A stretch of DNA of 64,000 nucleotides, taken from the NCBI GenBank assembly GCA_029260345.1, contig JAJDDK010000006.1:1-64000 (forward strand), in the 5' to 3' direction. The notes beneath the pieces were generated by a model that was not told where the DNA came from, searched no databases, and saw only the letters and a list, made by a program, of their open reading frames with translations. A program made the translations under genes and the position numbers. Shown in pieces: positions 60,828 to 64,000 of this stretch. Positions within the stretch are counted from its first letter, which is position 1; each line of letters begins with the position of its first letter. This stretch comes from Phycisphaerales bacterium (GTDB lineage: Bacteria; Planctomycetota; Phycisphaerae; Phycisphaerales; UBA1924).

Positions 60828-61802
60828 ATGGCAAATCTCACACTGGTTCAGGCAATCAACCTCGCGCTCGTTCAAGAGATGGAAGCGGACGAGCGCGTCA
60901 TGGTGCTCGGCGAAGACGTCGGCAAGAACGGCGGCGTCTTTCGCGTCACCGAAGGCTTGCAGGAGCGCTTCGGTGAGGATCGCGTCGTTGACACGCCGCT
61001 GGCGGAGTCCGGCATCATGGGCTCGTCGATCGGCCTGGCCGTCGGCGGCATGCGACCCGTCGCTGAGATTCAGTTCGAGGGTTTCCTCGGACCGGCATAC
61101 GACCAATTGGTGAACCATGCGGCGCGATATCGCACGCGCAGTCGCGGCGCCGTGACCGTGCCGCTGACAGTGCGCGTGCCTGTCGGTGGTGGTATTCACG
61201 CGCCGGAGCTCCACTCCGATTCACCCGAAGCGATTTACGCGCACACGCCGGGGCTGAAGGTCGTGATGCCTGCATCGCCGTATGACGCGAAGGGGCTTTT
61301 GATTTCCGCGATTCGCGATCCCGATCCGGTGATCTACTTCGAGCCCAAGCGCATCTACCGAGCATTCCGCGAGGAAGTGCCCGAGGATGAGTACACGATT
61401 CCGATCGGCAAGGCGAAGGTCGTCGAAGAGGGCGAGCACGTGACGGTCGTGTCGTGGGGCGCGATGGTGGTGGACTGCCTCAAGGCGATGGATGAATTGC
61501 CGGAGGATCTTTCCGTCGAACTCATCGACCTGCGCACGATCTATCCGCTCGACATCGACTGCATCGTCGAGAGTGTGAAGAAGACCGGCCGCTGCGTAGT
61601 GGTGCACGAAGCGCCCAAGACCGCGGGCTACGGCGCGGAGATCACGGCGCAGGTCATGGAGCACTGCTTCCTGCACCTCGAAGCGCCGGTGCAGCGCGTC
61701 GCGGGCTTCGACACGTTCATGCCGTACTACAAGCTGGAGCTTGAGTATCTGCCGAGCGTGGAGCGCATCGCGGAAGCGATCGGCGCGTGCGCGGCGTACT
61801 GA
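60828..61802 (+). CDS. Branched-chain 2-oxoacid dehydrogenase E1 subunit beta
   Basis: Beta subunit (324 residues) that with E1 alpha forms the alpha2beta2 decarboxylase. Characteristic segments are VMVLGEDVGKNGGVFRVTEGL, DTPLAESGIMGSSIGLAVGG, FEGFLGPAYDQLVNHAARY, PVGGGIHAPELHSDSPEA and the C-terminal ETYP-like VELIDLRTIYPLDIDCI with TGRCVVVHEAPKTAGYGAEI. TTLV-type start MANLTLVQAINLALVQEM. No E2 (acyltransferase) or E3 gene follows; the complex must use subunits encoded elsewhere. Confidence 0.94.
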   Translation: MANLTLVQAINLALVQEMEADERVMVLGEDVGKNGGVFRVTEGLQERFGEDRVVDTPLAESGIMGSSIGLAVGGMRPVAEIQFEGFLGPAYDQLVNHAARYRTRSRGAVTVPLTVRVPVGGGIHAPELHSDSPEAIYAHTPGLKVVMPASPYDAKGLLISAIRDPDPVIYFEPKRIYRAFREEVPEDEYTIPIGKAKVVEEGEHVTVVSWGAMVVDCLKAMDELPEDLSVELIDLRTIYPLDIDCIVESVKKTGRCVVVHEAPKTAGYGAEITAQVMEHCFLHLEAPVQRVAGFDTFMPYYKLELEYLPSVERIAEAIGACAAY

Positions 61803-61809
61803 TCGGGTG

Positions 61810-62005
61810 GCATGCCCACGTCTGCGTGGGCATGGAGGAGGAAAGCAGACTCGGCCCTCACCCGTCATCGCTGCGCGATGCCACCCTCTCCCAGTGGGAG
61901 AGGGAGTTTGGGTGGCGTGGTACGGCCCGAAGGGCAGTGCCACGGTTAAGTATTCAATCGGGCAGTCAATCGTGGCACTCGGCTGCGCCGCGTACCACGC
62001 CACCC
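61810..62005. repeat. Cluster of nested palindromes after E1 beta
   Basis: Three hairpins fill the 261-base gap. CATGCCCACG/CGTGGGCATG around TCTG (61810-61833); CCCTCTCCCAGTGGGAGAGGG (about 61884-61904), related to the first repeat in prpD; and the arms GGGTGGCGTGGTACGGC (from 61910) and GCCGCGTACCACGCCACCC (to 62004) with AGTGCCACGG and CGTGGCACT nested inside. No gene is supported here. It may also act as a transcription barrier. Confidence 0.7.
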
Positions 62006-62063
62006 GGAGATTGTCATAAAACGTGTGCTGTGTGAAACCGCTTCCTGACGGGCGCGGTTCGGA

Positions 62064-64000
62064 TCACTCAACTCTTTCTAAGCGTGCGTAGCGGAGGACG
62101 AGTGTCTTGACTCCGACTCCTTTGAAGTCGATGCGCGCTCGTGGTTCCGCGGCTGCCGTCAGTACGGCCGTCACGCGGCCGACGCCGAATTGCGGGTGAC
62201 GCACCATGCAGCCGATGGGCAGCAGGTTGTCGTCATCGTGATTCGCGCGATTTGATCGTGAACGCGCCTGCGTAAAGCGATCATCCACGTTGATCTCAGG
62301 CACGTCGTCGTAGCTTGGCGCCGGTGAGTAGTCGTCCCAGTCATCGGACTGATCGCTGAAGACCACGCCGGCCTCTTCGATCTCATGCAGGAACTGGCTG
62401 GGGATGGTGCGCTCGGGGACGCCGCGATGGGTGCGGCGGCGCGCGGTCGTGAGCATCAGGTGCTGCTCGGCGCGCGTGATGCCGACAAAAGCGAGGCGTC
62501 GTTCTTCTTCAAGCTCCGATTCCGATTCGCGGGCGCGTGAATGGGGGAGCAATCCGTCTTCAAGCCCAATCATTGCAACCGCAGGGAACTCCAGCCCTTT
62601 CGCGGCGTGCAGCGTCATCAATGTCACGGCGCCGTTGGCCGGATCAATCGCATCGGAATCCGCGACCAGCGCGACTGATTCGAGATACGCGCGCAACATG
62701 GCAAGCAGCGGCGGCGTCTTGGCGCGCTGCGCTTCATTCGCCGGGTCATCCTCCGGTTGATATTCAAGCTCGAAGTCGTGCGCGGAAGACACCAGCTCCG
62801 CAAGGTTCTCCGTCCGCTCCTCGCCCGCGGCTTCCGCTTTGTTCTGCTTCTTCTGGTAATGCGTCTCAAGGCCGGATTCCTTGATGACGCGTTCAACCAG
62901 CGCCGACAGCGAGCCGGTCATCTCAGCGCCGAGGAAGTGGCCCTGTTCGCTCCAGCCGTCCACGAGTTCGATGAATCGCGCCATCGCGGGCGCTGCCCGT
63001 TGCGAAACGCCTTCAACCGCGCCCGCCGTTGCATGACCGATCGCATCCAGCAGCGGGAATCCCTGCGAACTCGCGAAGATCTCGACCGCTTTGAACGACG
63101 CGGCGCCGATGCCGCGGGCGGGTTTGTTCACAATGCGCCGCAGCGAAACATCATCCGCCGGGTTGGCGACGATGCGCAAGTACGCCAGCGCATCTTTCAC
63201 TTCTTCGCGATCGTAGAACGCGGTGCCGCGCGCGATGATGTAGGGCACGGCGCTGGCGCGGAACGCATCTTCCATCACGCGGGAGAGCGCGTTGGTGCGA
63301 TAGAGCACCGCCATGTCTTTCCACGACAGATCATCGCGGTCCTGCAAATCTTTAAACCACGAGACGACGCGTTCCGCCTCATGCCGTTCATCGCGGCACA
63401 GGAGCGCGGCGACATCACCGCCGCCTTCGCGTGTGGTGAAGAGGTCTTTGTGCTTGCGGCGTTTGTTGTGCCGGATGAGTGTGTCGGCGACGGAGAGGAT
63501 CGGCGCGGTGGAGCGGAAGTTCTGGCCCAGCGCGATCACGCGGGCGCCGGGGTATTGCTCTTCGAATTCAAGAATGTTGCTGATGTCGGCGCCGCGCCAG
63601 CCGTAGATGGATTGGTCGGGATCGCCCACGACGCAGATGTTGGGGGCTTGCCTCCTCCCCCGCCCTGTGGGGGAGGACTGAGGAGGGGGTTCTGAGTTGA
63701 CCCGACCCTCTTTCACTTCTTCATCATCAGCGCGACGAGGCATGGAGGAGTCAGTAGCCCTCCCCTTATCCCCTCCCGCGGGGCGGGAGGGGGAGGAACC
63801 GATTAGTAATGAGGCCAACACAAACTGCGCCTTGTTCGTGTCCTGGTATTCATCAATCAGCAGATGCGTCCAGCGGGCCTGCACTTCTTCACGGGCATCG
63901 GTGTTTTCGGACAACACGCGCACGGTGAGCAGCAAGAGATCATCGAAGTCCACCGCGTTTGCTTGCCTGAGCGCGCTTTCGTATCGCTCAAACAACTTCG
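62064..64000 (-). CDS. UvrD/PcrA/Rep-type DNA helicase, N-terminus beyond window
   Basis: Superfamily 1A 3'-5' helicase; the N-terminal about 180 residues with Walker A lie to the right of the window. Visible motifs, starting from the right edge, are LIDEYQDTNKAQ (motif II, DEYQD), VVGDPDQSIYGWRGAD (motif III), and ALGQNFRSTAPIL (IV). Further on are IARGTAFYDREEVKDALAYLR, VTLMTLHAAKGLEFPAV (V), and EERRLAFVGITRAEQHLML (VI). The C-terminal tail ends in a PcrA-like FGVGRVTAV region. Between the DEYQD and GDPDQ motifs, a 48-residue low-complexity stretch (63648-63791) replaces a normal loop; it is encoded by a repeat element, with the frame kept. PcrA, UvrD and Rep cannot be separated here. Confidence 0.92.
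   Translation of the reverse strand, partial: KLFERYESALRQANAVDFDDLLLLTVRVLSENTDAREEVQARWTHLLIDEYQDTNKAQFVLASLLIGSSPSRPAGGDKGRATDSSMPRRADDEEVKEGRVNSEPPPQSSPTGRGRRQAPNICVVGDPDQSIYGWRGADISNILEFEEQYPGARVIALGQNFRSTAPILSVADTLIRHNKRRKHKDLFTTREGGGDVAALLCRDERHEAERVVSWFKDLQDRDDLSWKDMAVLYRTNALSRVMEDAFRASAVPYIIARGTAFYDREEVKDALAYLRIVANPADDVSLRRIVNKPARGIGAASFKAVEIFASSQGFPLLDAIGHATAGAVEGVSQRAAPAMARFIELVDGWSEQGHFLGAEMTGSLSALVERVIKESGLETHYQKKQNKAEAAGEERTENLAELVSSAHDFELEYQPEDDPANEAQRAKTPPLLAMLRAYLESVALVADSDAIDPANGAVTLMTLHAAKGLEFPAVAMIGLEDGLLPHSRARESESELEEERRLAFVGITRAEQHLMLTTARRRTHRGVPERTIPSQFLHEIEEAGVVFSDQSDDWDDYSPAPSYDDVPEINVDDRFTQARSRSNRANHDDDNLLPIGCMVRHPQFGVGRVTAVLTAAAEPRARIDFKGVGVKTLVLRYARLERVE
63648..63791. 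repeat. Hairpin-ended repeat element, copy 2, inside the helicase gene
   Basis: CCTCCCCCGCCCTGTGGGGG (about 63653-63672) and CCCCTCCCGCGGGGCGGGAG (about 63771-63790) frame a core of about 100 bases. The layout of GC-rich terminal hairpins and short flanking motifs GAGGAGGGGG and GCCCTCC resembles copy 1 at 34754-34921. Its 144 bases are a multiple of three, and it is read through by the helicase frame. Confidence 0.75.

Overview
The window reads as a piece of chromosome from a GC-rich member of the Planctomycetes, most likely class Phycisphaerae. This is inferred from gene content and not from a marker gene. The clues are two secreted proteins ending in short dockerin-type DxNGDG repeats, a zinc-ribbon membrane protein, a planctomycete-style HUH transposase, many dispersed palindromic repeats, and a core of single-copy housekeeping genes. 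Most genes have strong GC bias. The interval from about 37.2 to 39.25 kb and the dockerin gene at 32.6-33.8 kb look clearly less GC-rich by eye.

Layout. 1-0.85 kb: the 3' part of a tyrosine recombinase beside the 3' end of tRNA-Arg(CCU), a probable edge of an integrated element lying to the left. 1-17.5 kb: a 1410-residue AsmA-like envelope protein, a LOG-family protein, a lipoprotein, rsmA, an orphan ketoacyl synthase, tRNAs Phe, Val, Lys and Gln, a DadA-like oxidoreductase, an amino-acid-binding lipoprotein, gmhA, and an SNF2 helicase with its SWIM zinc-finger partner. 17.5-22.35 kb: one operon (GlmU-type nucleotidyltransferase, prs, rplY, pth, rpsF, ssb, rplI) closed by a strong terminator. 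22.4-27.1 kb: a leftward operon of pilT, a membrane-anchored GspE/PilB relative with broken Walker motifs, and a CvpA-like membrane protein. 27.3-37.2 kb: asnS, lysA, a GlcG-type protein, two dockerin proteins, a 3-hydroxyacyl-CoA dehydrogenase, rpsG, rpsL and a zinc-ribbon membrane protein.

37.2-39.25 kb holds a divergent pair, an FRG-domain protein and a protein of unknown family with a HEPN-like R-N-x3-H motif. It is the best candidate here for an undescribed accessory (defence or toxin-like) system.

39.3-61.8 kb is largely a catabolic region for branched-chain amino acids and short acyl-CoAs. Leucine-type dehydrogenase and the E1 alpha and beta subunits of a 2-oxoacid dehydrogenase feed acyl-CoAs to an acyl-CoA dehydrogenase, a biotin-dependent carboxyltransferase subunit, enoyl-CoA hydratases, HMG-CoA lyase and thiolase. 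PrpB, PrpC and PrpD homologues would burn the propionyl-CoA from valine and isoleucine through the methylcitrate cycle. No E2/E3 subunits and no biotin carboxylase are present. Inserted among these genes are two secreted Cys-rich proteins (one metallothionein-like), a His/Trp-repeat membrane protein, two bPH2-type membrane proteins and a REP-associated HUH transposase flanked by near-identical inverted hairpins. The window ends inside a UvrD/PcrA-type helicase.

A second theme is small palindromic repeats. At least four kinds are present, and two of them lie in frame inside conserved genes (prpD and the helicase). A third is a possible leaderless promoter pattern, TAnnnT followed by exactly six bases and then the start codon, seen at five genes.
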